41,293 nucleotides of DNA from the NCBI RefSeq assembly GCF_900103655.1, contig NZ_FMXC01000020.1, positions 1 to 41,293 on the forward strand. The letters are read 5' to 3'. Position numbers and translations under genes: made by a program. Positions 17,173 through 25,305 of this stretch are shown one piece after another. The notes under the pieces are model-generated. The model did not search any database. It was not told the DNA's origin and worked only from the letters and a program-made list of their open reading frames with translations. The stretch is from Lactobacillus kefiranofaciens (lineage in GTDB: Bacteria; Bacillota; Bacilli; Lactobacillales; Lactobacillaceae). Within the stretch, counting starts at the first letter, position 1. Each line of letters begins with the position of its first letter.

Positions 17173-18048
17173 TTATTTGTTTTTGCGTCCTAAACGCTTG
17201 TAAGTTCTTCTTAGTTTACGTTTACGCTCGCGTTCAGCTTCTGCCTTAGCTTCTTGCTGCTTCTTATATTTAATAGGGTTCTGCAAGATAAAGGTCTGCA
17301 CTGCCTGGAACAGGTTGGAAATTACCCAGTAAAGCGTAATGGCTGACGGGAATTGTAGTGCCATCACACCAACCATGACGGACATCCCGTATGTCATCAA
17401 CTTGGTCATCCCATTTTGGGATGATTTCGGTGTTGACAATTGGCTAATATACGTTGCTACGAAGGTGAAAACCATTGCCAAAATTGGCATGACATAGTAT
17501 GGATCAGGCTTGCTTAAGTCCATCCATAAGAAGTGCCCATTTTGCAATTGTGGAGTGCGCAAAATCGCACCATACAAAGCATACATAACAGGCAACTGGA
17601 TCAATACAGGTAAACAACCTGTATATGGATTTACACCAGCTTCTTTATAAAGCTTGCTAGTTTCTTGTTGTAATAATGTCCTGGATTCAGTGTCACGCCC
17701 TGGGTATTTCTTACGCAACTCATTAATTTGTGGCTGAATATTTTGCATCTTGGTTGTACTTCGAATAGAAATAGCATTCAAAGGAAGCAAAATAACACGA
17801 GCAATAATGGTAAAGATGATAATCGCCCAACCATAGCTATTGCTCATTAATTTAGCTAACCACAAAATGAAAGCTGACATATAGTAAACAACCCAACGAT
17901 CCCACCAATTGCCGCTATTATGCGAAATTGGTGCTGATTGACCGTTTGCGCCTTGCGTAGCACACCCCGTTAATACAACGACAAGTGTAATCAATGCAAG
18001 AACTGCAAGAAGGCGTTTGACATTTCTCTTAGTCAGAATGTCCTTCAA
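17173..18048 (-). CDS. yidC: Membrane protein insertase YidC/Oxa1 (lipoprotein form)
   Basis: A 291-residue insertase of the YidC/Oxa1/SpoIIIJ family. It starts with a lipoprotein signal peptide (basic start, hydrophobic run, lipobox VLTGC), then the conserved five-helix core: IIIFTIIARVILLPL with the hydrophilic-groove Arg, KMQNIQPQINELRKKYPG cytoplasmic hairpin, GCLPVLIQLPVMYALYGAI, and FPSAITLYWVISNLFQ. The tail is strongly basic, as in forms that contact the ribosome. TTG at 18048 was chosen because GAGG lies 9 nt before it, just after the rnpA stop (TAG-A-TTG). An ATG at 18069, inside rnpA, is the alternative. Confidence 0.93.
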   Translation of the reverse strand: MKDILTKRNVKRLLAVLALITLVVVLTGCATQGANGQSAPISHNSGNWWDRWVVYYMSAFILWLAKLMSNSYGWAIIIFTIIARVILLPLNAISIRSTTKMQNIQPQINELRKKYPGRDTESRTLLQQETSKLYKEAGVNPYTGCLPVLIQLPVMYALYGAILRTPQLQNGHFLWMDLSKPDPYYVMPILAMVFTFVATYISQLSTPKSSQNGMTKLMTYGMSVMVGVMALQFPSAITLYWVISNLFQAVQTFILQNPIKYKKQQEAKAEAERERKRKLRRTYKRLGRKNK

Positions 18049-18049
18049 T

Positions 18050-18418
18050 CTAATTTTCCTCAACTTCATCTGGCATTTCTTCAATAATATGCGCCAAAGC
18101 CAGTGCATGGAGCAAGTTTTTACGAACTTTGACCATATTAAAATCGCGAGCATAAGGCCGTGTAATAATTAAAAAATCAACATGCGGATTAATCTGCAGC
18201 TTTTCCTCATCAATCACGGCCCGAATATAACGCTTGAGTCGATTACGGGCGACCGCGGTATGACCAACCTTTTTTCCTACAGAGATACCCACGCGAAAAT
18301 GTTTATTCTCTGTTTTTTCTACCTTATAAATTACAAAAGCACGATTGGCTACTGAATCGCCAGATTCAAAAACTTGCTGGAAATCTTTTTCAGATTTTAC
18401 TCGATAAGACTTTCTCAA
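18050..18418 (-). CDS. rnpA: Ribonuclease P protein component
   Basis: A 122-residue basic protein that assists the RNase P RNA in removing tRNA 5' leaders. The family signature is visible: the start [16 protein letters not shown], the RNR motif in [13 protein letters not shown], and the central-cleft residues in [15 protein letters not shown]. It ends with an acidic tail (DEVEEN). The start is TTG; the ATG a few bases upstream is in another frame. It follows rpmH across a terminator-like hairpin and is coupled to yidC, whose start lies 1 nt after its stop. Confidence 0.96.
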   Translation of the reverse strand: MRKSYRVKSEKDFQQVFESGDSVANRAFVIYKVEKTENKHFRVGISVGKKVGHTAVARNRLKRYIRAVIDEEKLQINPHVDFLIITRPYARDFNMVKVRKNLLHALALAHIIEEMPDEVEEN

Positions 18419-18441
18419 AACGTTTCATTCCACTCTAGTAG

Positions 18442-18472
18442 ACTAAAAAAACCACTGGGATTCAGTGGTTTA
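18442..18472 (-). terminator. Terminator/attenuator between rpmH and rnpA
   Basis: On the minus strand, AACCACTG-AATCC-CAGTGGTT forms an 8-bp stem that begins within the rpmH stop codon and is followed by TTTTT. rnpA follows on the same strand with no clear promoter, so partial readthrough is likely. Confidence 0.8.
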
Positions 18473-18610
18473 AGCAGATAAGACTTTTCTACCCTTTGCA
18501 CGGCGTCTTGCTAAAACCTTGCGGCCATTTGATGTGCTCATACGCTTCATAAAACCGTGAACGCGTGAACGATGACGCTTTTTAGGTTGGTAAGTTCTTT
18601 TAGTTGTCAT
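18470..18610 (-). CDS. rpmH: 50S ribosomal protein L34
   Basis: A 46-residue L34. The family core is present: [21 protein letters not shown] and [19 protein letters not shown]. The start ATG at MTTKRT has a GGAGGTG ribosome site; the longer upstream frame has no such site. It is the first gene leftward of oriC and carries its own extended -10 promoter. Confidence 0.97.
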   Translation of the reverse strand: MTTKRTYQPKKRHRSRVHGFMKRMSTSNGRKVLARRRAKGRKVLSA

Positions 18611-18662
18611 TATAAACTGCACCTCCATAAAATCTTTGTGCCAACTGCACAATTTCTTATTA

Positions 18663-18691
18663 AGAATAGCACGAAAAGCAAGAAAAACCAA
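18663..18691 (-). promoter_or_regulatory. Promoter of rpmH-rnpA-yidC
   Basis: Minus-strand -35 TTGGTT (18686-18691), 17-bp spacer, extended -10 TGC-TATTCT (18663-18668 for the hexamer). Confidence 0.6.
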
Positions 18692-18710
18692 GTATTTATT
18701 AAAAAAAGCC

Positions 18711-19032
18711 TGTGCATACTTGTGTGCAATTTTTACAAAAAACGGAAAACTAAATGTGGATAAAAATAAAAATAAAATTTTTATGCAAAGATATGCACAA
18801 GGTAATTCTCAGCATTTTCCACAACTCACAGGCTGTTAAAAACTTAATTCACACCATGTGGATAACGCATATGGAATTTTAACTAGATAACTGCTAGAAT
18901 AGCATTCATAGTCCACACTTGTGCTGTGCATAAAGTAACAGTTTTGCTTGTGTCATGTCAAAATGTGCATATCCCATTTGTAAATATCCACAGACTGTAG
19001 ATACTGTTAATTTATTTTTCTCCTGTGGAAAA
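18711..19032. other. oriC, left DnaA-box cluster
   Basis: The rpmH-dnaA gap is AT-rich and holds at least nine DnaA boxes (TTATNCACA or complement TGTGNATAA). Perfect: 18755-18763, 18857-18865, 18925-18933. One mismatch: 18711-18719, 18791-18799, 18815-18823, 18964-18972, 18984-18992, 19024-19032. No gene is seen here. The position and pattern match the upstream half of a bipartite Bacillus-type origin. Confidence 0.92.
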
Positions 19033-19054
19033 CTTCTTCATCTCATGCTAAAAT
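19026..19054 (+). promoter_or_regulatory. dnaA promoter, overlapping a DnaA box
   Basis: A -35 TGGAAA (19026-19031), 17-bp spacer and extended -10 TGC-TAAAAT (19049-19054). The -35 lies inside the box TGTGGAAAA (19024-19032), so DnaA could repress its own promoter. Confidence 0.55.
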
Positions 19055-19086
19055 AAATATGCTTTTTATCAATGGGGGGATGCAAT

Positions 19087-20454
19087 TTGTTCGACATCGA
19101 AAAATTTTGGCAGCATTTTAACGACGAAATGCGCGCTCGTTTTAATGAAGTAGCCTATAATGCATGGTTCAAAAACACCAAACCTATTTCTTACGATAAA
19201 AATACGCGTGAATTAAAAATCTTAGTACAAAATCCTATTGCTAAAGGTTACTGGGAAAAAAATCTATCTTCTCAATTAATTCAATCCGCATATGGCTATG
19301 CTGGAATTGAACTATTACCTGTATTTCAAATAAGTGAAGATGGAGATAGTCCTGAACGGCTCGTTACTCCGCAACCGCAGCATGATATTCGAATTCAACG
19401 TGAAAAAAAGGAACAAGCAGAATTCACCAAGGACCTGAAATTAAATGAAAAATATACTTTCAATAATTTCGTTCAAGGTGAAGGCAATAAATTAGCCGCC
19501 GGTGCAGCATTGGCTGTCGCAGATAGTCCCGGTAGTTTTTATAATCCTTTATTTATTTTCGGTGGAGTAGGCTTAGGAAAAACTCACTTAATGCAAGCTA
19601 TTGGACATCAGATGTTGGTTGAAAGACCTAACGCAAAAGTAGTTTATATACAGAGTGAGACTTTCGTTAATGACTTTATTAATTCAATCAAAAACAAAAC
19701 GCAGAACCAATTCCGCGAGAAATACAGAACTTGTGACCTGCTTTTAGTTGATGATATTCAATTCTTTGCTAAAAAAGAGGGAATTCAAGAAGAATTCTTC
19801 CATACTTTCGAAACGCTCTATAACGATCAAAAACAAATCGTGATGACCAGTGACCGCTTGCCAACTGAGATACCCGATTTATCGGAACGCTTAGTTTCGC
19901 GTTTCACTTGGGGCCTGCAAGTAGAAATTACGCCGCCAGATCTAGAAACCCGAATTGCTATTTTGCGCAGAAAAGCAGAAGCAGAAGGTCTCACAATTGA
20001 CGATGATACGCTCGACTATATTGCGTCTCAAGTAGACACTAATATTAGAGAACTTGAAGGTGCACTAGTTAAAGTTCAGGCATATGCCACGATCGAAAAA
20101 GCAGATATTGATGTAAATTTGGCACGTGAAGCTTTAGTCGACTTAAAACTAGTACAAAAAAATAGGGGACTTCAAATATCCAAAATTCAGGAAGTAGTTG
20201 CTAACTACTTCCAAACTTCAACTGCTGAATTACGAGGTAAAAAACGGGTACGGCAAATAGTAGTGCCGCGGCAAATTGCAATGTTCCTTTCAAGAGAACT
20301 AACAGATGCCAGTCTACCTAAAATCGGTCAAGAATTCGGGGGCAAAGATCATACAACTGTAATGCATGCTTGTGATAAAATCAATAAGCAAATGAAAACT
20401 GATGCAGATATCAAAACTGCAGTCTTCGATTTGAAACAAATTCTCGAGCACTAA
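19087..20454 (+). CDS. dnaA: Chromosomal replication initiator DnaA
   Basis: A 455-residue AAA+ initiator. Domain I (about 1-85, FDIEKFWQHFNDEM... to LLPVFQI) binds partners; a short charged linker follows; domain III carries Walker A GGVGLGKTHLMQ, Walker B LLLVDDIQFF, and sensor regions; domain IV has the DnaA-box recognition helix EFGGKDHTTVMHACDKI. The TTG at 19087 is preceded by GGGGGA and gives the family-typical start (M)FDIEKFW; the upstream ATG at 19072 overlaps the ribosome site and would add an atypical MGGCN. It is flanked on both sides by DnaA-box clusters. Confidence 0.97.
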   Translation: MFDIEKFWQHFNDEMRARFNEVAYNAWFKNTKPISYDKNTRELKILVQNPIAKGYWEKNLSSQLIQSAYGYAGIELLPVFQISEDGDSPERLVTPQPQHDIRIQREKKEQAEFTKDLKLNEKYTFNNFVQGEGNKLAAGAALAVADSPGSFYNPLFIFGGVGLGKTHLMQAIGHQMLVERPNAKVVYIQSETFVNDFINSIKNKTQNQFREKYRTCDLLLVDDIQFFAKKEGIQEEFFHTFETLYNDQKQIVMTSDRLPTEIPDLSERLVSRFTWGLQVEITPPDLETRIAILRRKAEAEGLTIDDDTLDYIASQVDTNIRELEGALVKVQAYATIEKADIDVNLAREALVDLKLVQKNRGLQISKIQEVVANYFQTSTAELRGKKRVRQIVVPRQIAMFLSRELTDASLPKIGQEFGGKDHTTVMHACDKINKQMKTDADIKTAVFDLKQILEH

Positions 20455-20457
20455 AAG

Positions 20458-20600
20458 TTTTCCACTGTGGATAACTCCACAAGTTTTTACACAAGTTTTT
20501 AACCGTTACAATTCCGTTATTTTAAGCTTCTTAGGAGTTTTCAACAAAAATCACAGGCCCTACTACTACTAATTAAATATATAATTAAAATAAATAAAGC
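20458..20600. other. oriC, right DnaA-box cluster, DnaA-trios and DNA unwinding element
   Basis: The dnaA-dnaN gap holds a perfect box TGTGGATAA (20466-20474), weaker boxes at 20458-20466 and 20485-20493, then CACAGGCCC, four CTA triplets (20560-20571) and an almost pure A+T stretch to 20598. In B. subtilis this order (box, GC cluster, DnaA-trios, AT-rich DUE) is where DnaA melts the duplex, so unwinding is placed here. Confidence 0.88.
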
Positions 20601-20623
20601 TCACACAACCTTAGGAGGAAAAA

Positions 20624-21754
20624 ATGAAGTTCACAATTAATCGTAATCTATTTATCGAGAACTTAAACAATGTAATGAGAGCCATCTCATCTAGAGCTAC
20701 CATTCCTATTCTTAGTGGCATCAAATTAGCTCTAAGTGAAGATGAGTTAATCTTAACTGGAAGCGACACTGATATTTCTATCGAAATTAAAATTCCAGTA
20801 AATGAAGATTTGAATGTAGAATCTACTGGATCCATCGTCTTACCGGCTAGATTTTTTAGTGAAATCGTAAAAAAATTACCTGGTAAAGACTTTTCTTTTG
20901 AAGTTAAAGAAAGCTTTCAGACGCAAATTATTTCTGAAAACAGTGAATTCACCATTAATGGACTGGATGCCAATAATTATCCACGTTTACCCGAAATTTC
21001 AGATGCTGCCTCATTTACTATTTCAGGTAAAACGTTCCGTGAAATCATTAATGAAACGCAATTTGCTACATCCAATGATCAAACTAGAACGATTCTAACC
21101 GGTGTTCGCTTCTTCTTTAACCCAGATCATATTAAGGCTGTAGCGACCGACTCACACCGTCTGTCACAAAGAAGCATTGCATTAGAAAACGGACCGCAAG
21201 CTGAGACTGATTTGATTATTCCAGGCAAGAGTCTGCAAGAACTATCCAGAATTATCGCTGAAACTGACCCTGAAGTTAAAATTTGCCCTGGGGAAAATCA
21301 GGCATTGTTTGTAATTGGCAACCTCTCATTCTATTCACGCTTACTTGATGGGAACTACCCAGATACTGATCGTTTAATCCCAAACGAAAAAACTACTAGC
21401 GTTGAGTTTGATATTCCTGAATTGTCTAGCGCATTGGAGCGTGCAAGTTTGTTAACCCATGCGGGTCGTAGCAATGTCGTTACCTTGACGTTGAATGTGG
21501 AAAACCAAACCGCGAAATTATCAGGTAAGTCAGCCGAAATTGGTAATGTGGAAGAAGATGTTAGTTTCAGAAATCTGGAAGGAAATGATCTAGAAATTTC
21601 TTTCAACCCAGATTATATGCGTGATGCGTTAAGAGCTTCAGTAACTGATTTCGTAATTATGAACTTTACTAAGCCGCTACGTCCACTCATTATCAATCCT
21701 GATAAGGAAGATGTTGATTTTGTTCAATTAATCACACCAGTAAGAACTTATTAA
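20624..21754 (+). CDS. dnaN: DNA polymerase III beta sliding clamp
   Basis: A 376-residue clamp that rings DNA and tethers the polymerase. Three topologically equal domains are expected (about 1-125, 126-250, 251-376). Family features: the start MKFTINRNLFIENLNNVMRAIS, TIPILSGIKLAL, the ATDSHRLS motif at the partner-peptide pocket, and the C-terminal QLITPVRTY (the usual LPxR-type end). AGGAGG ribosome site 6 nt before the ATG. It is followed by a terminator and a new promoter before yaaA. Confidence 0.97.
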   Translation: MKFTINRNLFIENLNNVMRAISSRATIPILSGIKLALSEDELILTGSDTDISIEIKIPVNEDLNVESTGSIVLPARFFSEIVKKLPGKDFSFEVKESFQTQIISENSEFTINGLDANNYPRLPEISDAASFTISGKTFREIINETQFATSNDQTRTILTGVRFFFNPDHIKAVATDSHRLSQRSIALENGPQAETDLIIPGKSLQELSRIIAETDPEVKICPGENQALFVIGNLSFYSRLLDGNYPDTDRLIPNEKTTSVEFDIPELSSALERASLLTHAGRSNVVTLTLNVENQTAKLSGKSAEIGNVEEDVSFRNLEGNDLEISFNPDYMRDALRASVTDFVIMNFTKPLRPLIINPDKEDVDFVQLITPVRTY

Positions 21755-21781
21755 TTCACGTGCATTATTTTTAGTTATTTA

Positions 21782-21810
21782 AAAAGTCGCTCTCTTGGGC
21801 GGCTTTTCTG
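21782..21810 (+). terminator. Terminator after dnaN
   Basis: AAAAGTCGC (21782-21790) pairs with GCGGCTTTT (21799-21807, one G-T), then TCTGTTT. Confidence 0.65.
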
Positions 21811-21925
21811 TTTGCCTTTAGCTCTTAAGTCCATAAAATTGTCTCTCTATTATTTTGAGGCTAAATAGTGTGAAAAGACATGATGACCAAAAAAAGCTTA
21901 AATGGCGTTAAATAGCGTTTTAAGT

Positions 21926-21954
21926 TTGTTATTTACTTAAAAAACTAATATAAT
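21926..21954 (+). promoter_or_regulatory. Promoter of the yaaA-recF-gyrB-gyrA operon
   Basis: A -35 TTGTTA (21926-21931) and perfect -10 TATAAT (21949-21954) with a 17-bp spacer. The inverted repeat CTTAAA/TTTAAG lies just upstream (about 21898-21924). Confidence 0.7.
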
Positions 21955-21978
21955 TAAATAGTAAAAAGAGTATTGAAG

Positions 21979-22203
21979 GTGAGCAGTATCAAGTATTTTA
22001 TAATTAAGGGCGATTACATTACCTTAGGGCAATTCCTGAAAGAAGAGAGCATCATCTCATCTGGTGGACAGGCAAAATTTTATTTGCAAGACAGCCCCGT
22101 TTCTTTAAATGGAGCACCTGAAGATCGCAGAGGTAAAAAATTGCATGTCGGTGATCGTTTGGAAATTAACGGTCAAAAATATGAGTTTCGGCAGGAAAGC
22201 TAA
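21979..22203 (+). CDS. yaaA: S4-domain RNA-binding protein YaaA
   Basis: A 74-residue S4-like RNA-binding protein, always found between dnaN and recF in Firmicutes. It shows the S4 core: [25 protein letters not shown], then [19 protein letters not shown]. Its role is thought to lie in ribosome assembly; this is family knowledge. The start is uncertain: GTG at 21979 has AGAG 8 nt upstream, while a TTG at 21973 is too close to it. Its stop overlaps the recF start (TAATG). Confidence 0.9.
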   Translation: MSSIKYFIIKGDYITLGQFLKEESIISSGGQAKFYLQDSPVSLNGAPEDRRGKKLHVGDRLEINGQKYEFRQES

Positions 22204-23330
22204 TGTATCTTGATCATTTGACGGTACAAAACTTTCGTAATCTGAAAAAGCTAGACATTGATTTTGATCCTAACGTGAATATCTTCATTGGCAAAAACGC
22301 TCAAGGCAAGACTAATCTGCTAGAAGCAATTTATTTTTTGGCATTGACTCGTTCTAATAGAACTAGCAGTGATCGAGAGCTGATTGGTTTTGGTGGGGAA
22401 TACACCAATTTACTTGGGCATGTGCAAAAGAGTCAGGTAGATCTGACTTTGCGAGTGTTAATCACCAAGAAGGGCAAAAAAGTGTGGATAAATCGAGTGG
22501 AGCAGGCCAAACTCTCCAGATATGTGGGCCAAATGAATGCCATTTTATTTTCGCCTGAGGATCTGGAATTGATTAAAGGCGCGCCTGCGCTGCGTCGCCG
22601 TTTCATGGATCAAGAATTTGGCCAGATTAATGCGGAATATTTGTACTTTGTCAGTAAGTATCGTCAGGTCTTGTTGCAAAAGAATAATTATTTAAAGCAG
22701 CTTGCTAAGAAGCAGGCGAAAGACCTGGTTTTCTTGGATGTCCTTTCAGATCAATTAGCTGGAATCGCGGCGGAGGTTATTTCTCGCCGTTTTAAATTTC
22801 TAACTTATTTGAGTCATTATGCTAGTGATACTTATGCGCATATTAGCCTAGGCAGTGAAAGATTGACCATTGCTTATCATCCGTCAGTAAGCGACATTGA
22901 AGCTGGTGATACTACTGAAGAAATCTATCAAAAGATTTTAGCTAGTTTTCAGCGCAACAAGCAATCTGAAATACGCAAAGGAACTACAACTTCGGGGCCT
23001 CATCGAGATGATATTGAGTTCAAGCTTGATGATAAAAATGCTCATTTGTACGCCTCGCAAGGACAGCAGCGAACAATTGCCTTGAGTATTAAGCTAGCTG
23101 AAATTCAACTGGTTCATCAGTTAACTGATGAATATCCGCTGCTCTTATTAGATGACGTGATGAGTGAGCTTGATCATGGTCGCCAGAGTGCGCTGCTTAA
23201 TTATATTCATGGTAAAACGCAGACTTTTATTACTACCACGGATTTGGCTGGAATTTCTTGGGAAATAATCAAGAAGCCGCGCGTGTATCACATTCAATCA
23301 GGCAAAATTAGTTTGGAGAAGGAGAATTAA
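22203..23330 (+). CDS. recF: DNA replication and repair protein RecF
   Basis: A 375-residue SMC-like ABC ATPase that helps load RecA at gaps. Seen: Walker [20 protein letters not shown] near residue 30, the ABC signature region [16 protein letters not shown], and Walker [15 protein letters not shown] followed by the D-loop. Length is typical. The start overlaps the yaaA stop, and gyrB begins immediately after its stop, so yaaA-recF-gyrB-gyrA form one unit. Confidence 0.96.
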   Translation: MYLDHLTVQNFRNLKKLDIDFDPNVNIFIGKNAQGKTNLLEAIYFLALTRSNRTSSDRELIGFGGEYTNLLGHVQKSQVDLTLRVLITKKGKKVWINRVEQAKLSRYVGQMNAILFSPEDLELIKGAPALRRRFMDQEFGQINAEYLYFVSKYRQVLLQKNNYLKQLAKKQAKDLVFLDVLSDQLAGIAAEVISRRFKFLTYLSHYASDTYAHISLGSERLTIAYHPSVSDIEAGDTTEEIYQKILASFQRNKQSEIRKGTTTSGPHRDDIEFKLDDKNAHLYASQGQQRTIALSIKLAEIQLVHQLTDEYPLLLLDDVMSELDHGRQSALLNYIHGKTQTFITTTDLAGISWEIIKKPRVYHIQSGKISLEKEN

Positions 23331-25295
23331 ATGGCTGATAATTCAAAAGAAAATCTTGAAAAGGTCAAAAAATATGAAAAAGAGGCCGACAAGTATAATG
23401 CCAGTCAAATTCAGGTCTTAGGAGGCCTAGAGGCGGTTCGTAAGCGTCCTGGTATGTATATCGGTTCGACTAGTTCTCAAGGCTTGCACCATTTGGCGTG
23501 GGAAATTATTGATAACAGTATCGATGAACGCTTGGCTGGTTTTGCCACCAAAATTGAGGTTACTGTTAATGAAGATGGCAGCGTAACTGTGCAAGATGAT
23601 GGTCGTGGAATTCCTGTGGATATTCAAGCAAAAACCGGACGCCCTGCATTGGAGACTGTCTTTACTGTGCTACATGCCGGCGGTAAATTTGGCGGTGGCG
23701 GATACAAAGTATCTGGTGGTTTGCACGGTGTTGGTGCTTCAGTTGTTAACGCTTTGTCCACTAAGCTTGATGTTACCGTAATGCGCGATGGCAAGAAGTA
23801 TTTTATCGATTTCGATCAGGGCCGCGTTAAGGATGAAATGAAACAAATTGGTACAGTTCCTCTTGATGAGCATGGGACTATTGTGCATTTCTATCCGGAC
23901 CCAGACATTTTTACCGAAACTACCACTTTCGATGACAAGATTCTGAAGAAGAGAATTCGTGAACTGGCCTTTTTGAACAAGGGATTAAAACTCACCTTTA
24001 CTGACAAGCGCAAAGACAGTGCGGAAACTGATGTGTATAAGTTCGAAGGCGGGATTAAAGAATATGTTGCCTTTTTGAACAAGGGCCAAGAAGTATTATT
24101 TGACGATCCAATCTATGTAGAAAGCACTTATAACGGCATCGATGTTGAAGTGGCTTTGCAATATACTAATGGCTACAAGACGACTTTAATGACTTTTGCC
24201 AACAATATTCACACTTATGAAGGTGGGATGCACGAAGCTGGCTTTAAGACTGCGTTAACTCGTGTAGTGAATGATTATGCTCACAAAGCTAAGATCTTGA
24301 AGGACAAGGATGACAACCTTTCTGGGGAAGATATCCGTGAAGGGATGACTGCAGTTGTTTCAGTTAAACACCCTAATCCACAGTTTGAAGGACAGACTAA
24401 GACTAAGCTAGGCAACTCCGATGCTAGAACTGCTGTTGATAAGTCTTTCTCTGAAACTTTCGGTCGCTTCTTGATGGAAAATCCGTCAGTTGGGCGCAAG
24501 ATTGTGGAAAAGGGCCAACTTGCTGAACGTGCTAGAACCGCTGCTAAACGTGCACGTGAAGTCACGCGGAAAAAGTCTGGTTTGGAAATTGCTAATTTGC
24601 CAGGTAAATTAGCTGATAATACTAGTAACGACCCAAGCATTTCAGAATTGTTCATCGTTGAGGGTAATTCAGCCGGTGGTTCTGCTAAGCAAGGACGTTC
24701 TCGTTTGACGCAAGCTATTTTGCCAATTCGAGGCAAGATATTGAATGTGGAAAAAGCTTCGATGGATCGAATTTTGGCTAACCAAGAAATCAGATCGTTA
24801 TTCACAGCTTTAGGCACAGGCTTTGGTGCAGACTTTGATGTTTCTAAGGCTCGTTACCACAAGTTAATTATCATGACTGATGCCGATGTCGATGGTGCTC
24901 ACATTAGAACGCTGCTCCTCACGCTGTTCTACAATTACATGCGTCCGATGATTGAAAAAGGATATGTTTACATCGCTCGTCCGCCTCTGTACCAAGTTCG
25001 TCAAGGCAAGGTAGTTAAATATCTTGATACTGATGAAGAATTGCATGATTATTTGGGCAGTTTGCAACCAAGTCCTAAACCGGTTGTTCAGCGTTACAAG
25101 GGGTTAGGTGAAATGGATCCAGAGCAATTGTGGGAAACTACCATGAATCCTGAAAATAGACGTCTCGACCGGGTCAGCCCAGAATATGCCAAGGATGCAG
25201 ATGCTGTATTTGAATTGCTAATGGGCAATGAGGTTGCACCAAGACGCAACTTTATCCAAAAGAACGCTAAGTATGTTGAAAACTTGGATGCATAG
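23331..25295 (+). CDS. gyrB: DNA gyrase subunit B
   Basis: A 654-residue ATPase subunit of gyrase. GHKL ATPase motifs: [17 protein letters not shown], and [15 protein letters not shown]. The TOPRIM metal site is present: the catalytic Glu444 in [13 protein letters not shown] and DADVDG. The usual EGDSAGG has Asp where this protein has Asn446, which aligns with E. coli Asp426, a quinolone-resistance position. The ending is normal for a Gram-positive GyrB ([16 protein letters not shown]). AAGGAG ribosome site; gyrA follows 10 bp downstream. Confidence 0.97.
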   Translation: MADNSKENLEKVKKYEKEADKYNASQIQVLGGLEAVRKRPGMYIGSTSSQGLHHLAWEIIDNSIDERLAGFATKIEVTVNEDGSVTVQDDGRGIPVDIQAKTGRPALETVFTVLHAGGKFGGGGYKVSGGLHGVGASVVNALSTKLDVTVMRDGKKYFIDFDQGRVKDEMKQIGTVPLDEHGTIVHFYPDPDIFTETTTFDDKILKKRIRELAFLNKGLKLTFTDKRKDSAETDVYKFEGGIKEYVAFLNKGQEVLFDDPIYVESTYNGIDVEVALQYTNGYKTTLMTFANNIHTYEGGMHEAGFKTALTRVVNDYAHKAKILKDKDDNLSGEDIREGMTAVVSVKHPNPQFEGQTKTKLGNSDARTAVDKSFSETFGRFLMENPSVGRKIVEKGQLAERARTAAKRAREVTRKKSGLEIANLPGKLADNTSNDPSISELFIVEGNSAGGSAKQGRSRLTQAILPIRGKILNVEKASMDRILANQEIRSLFTALGTGFGADFDVSKARYHKLIIMTDADVDGAHIRTLLLTLFYNYMRPMIEKGYVYIARPPLYQVRQGKVVKYLDTDEELHDYLGSLQPSPKPVVQRYKGLGEMDPEQLWETTMNPENRRLDRVSPEYAKDADAVFELLMGNEVAPRRNFIQKNAKYVENLDA

Positions 25296-25305
25296 GAGGT
25301 TTTAG

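Noticed and set aside
19072..19086. ATG at 19072 as the dnaA start
   Set aside because: It overlaps the GGGGGA ribosome site and adds residues absent in the family; TTG at 19087 fits better.
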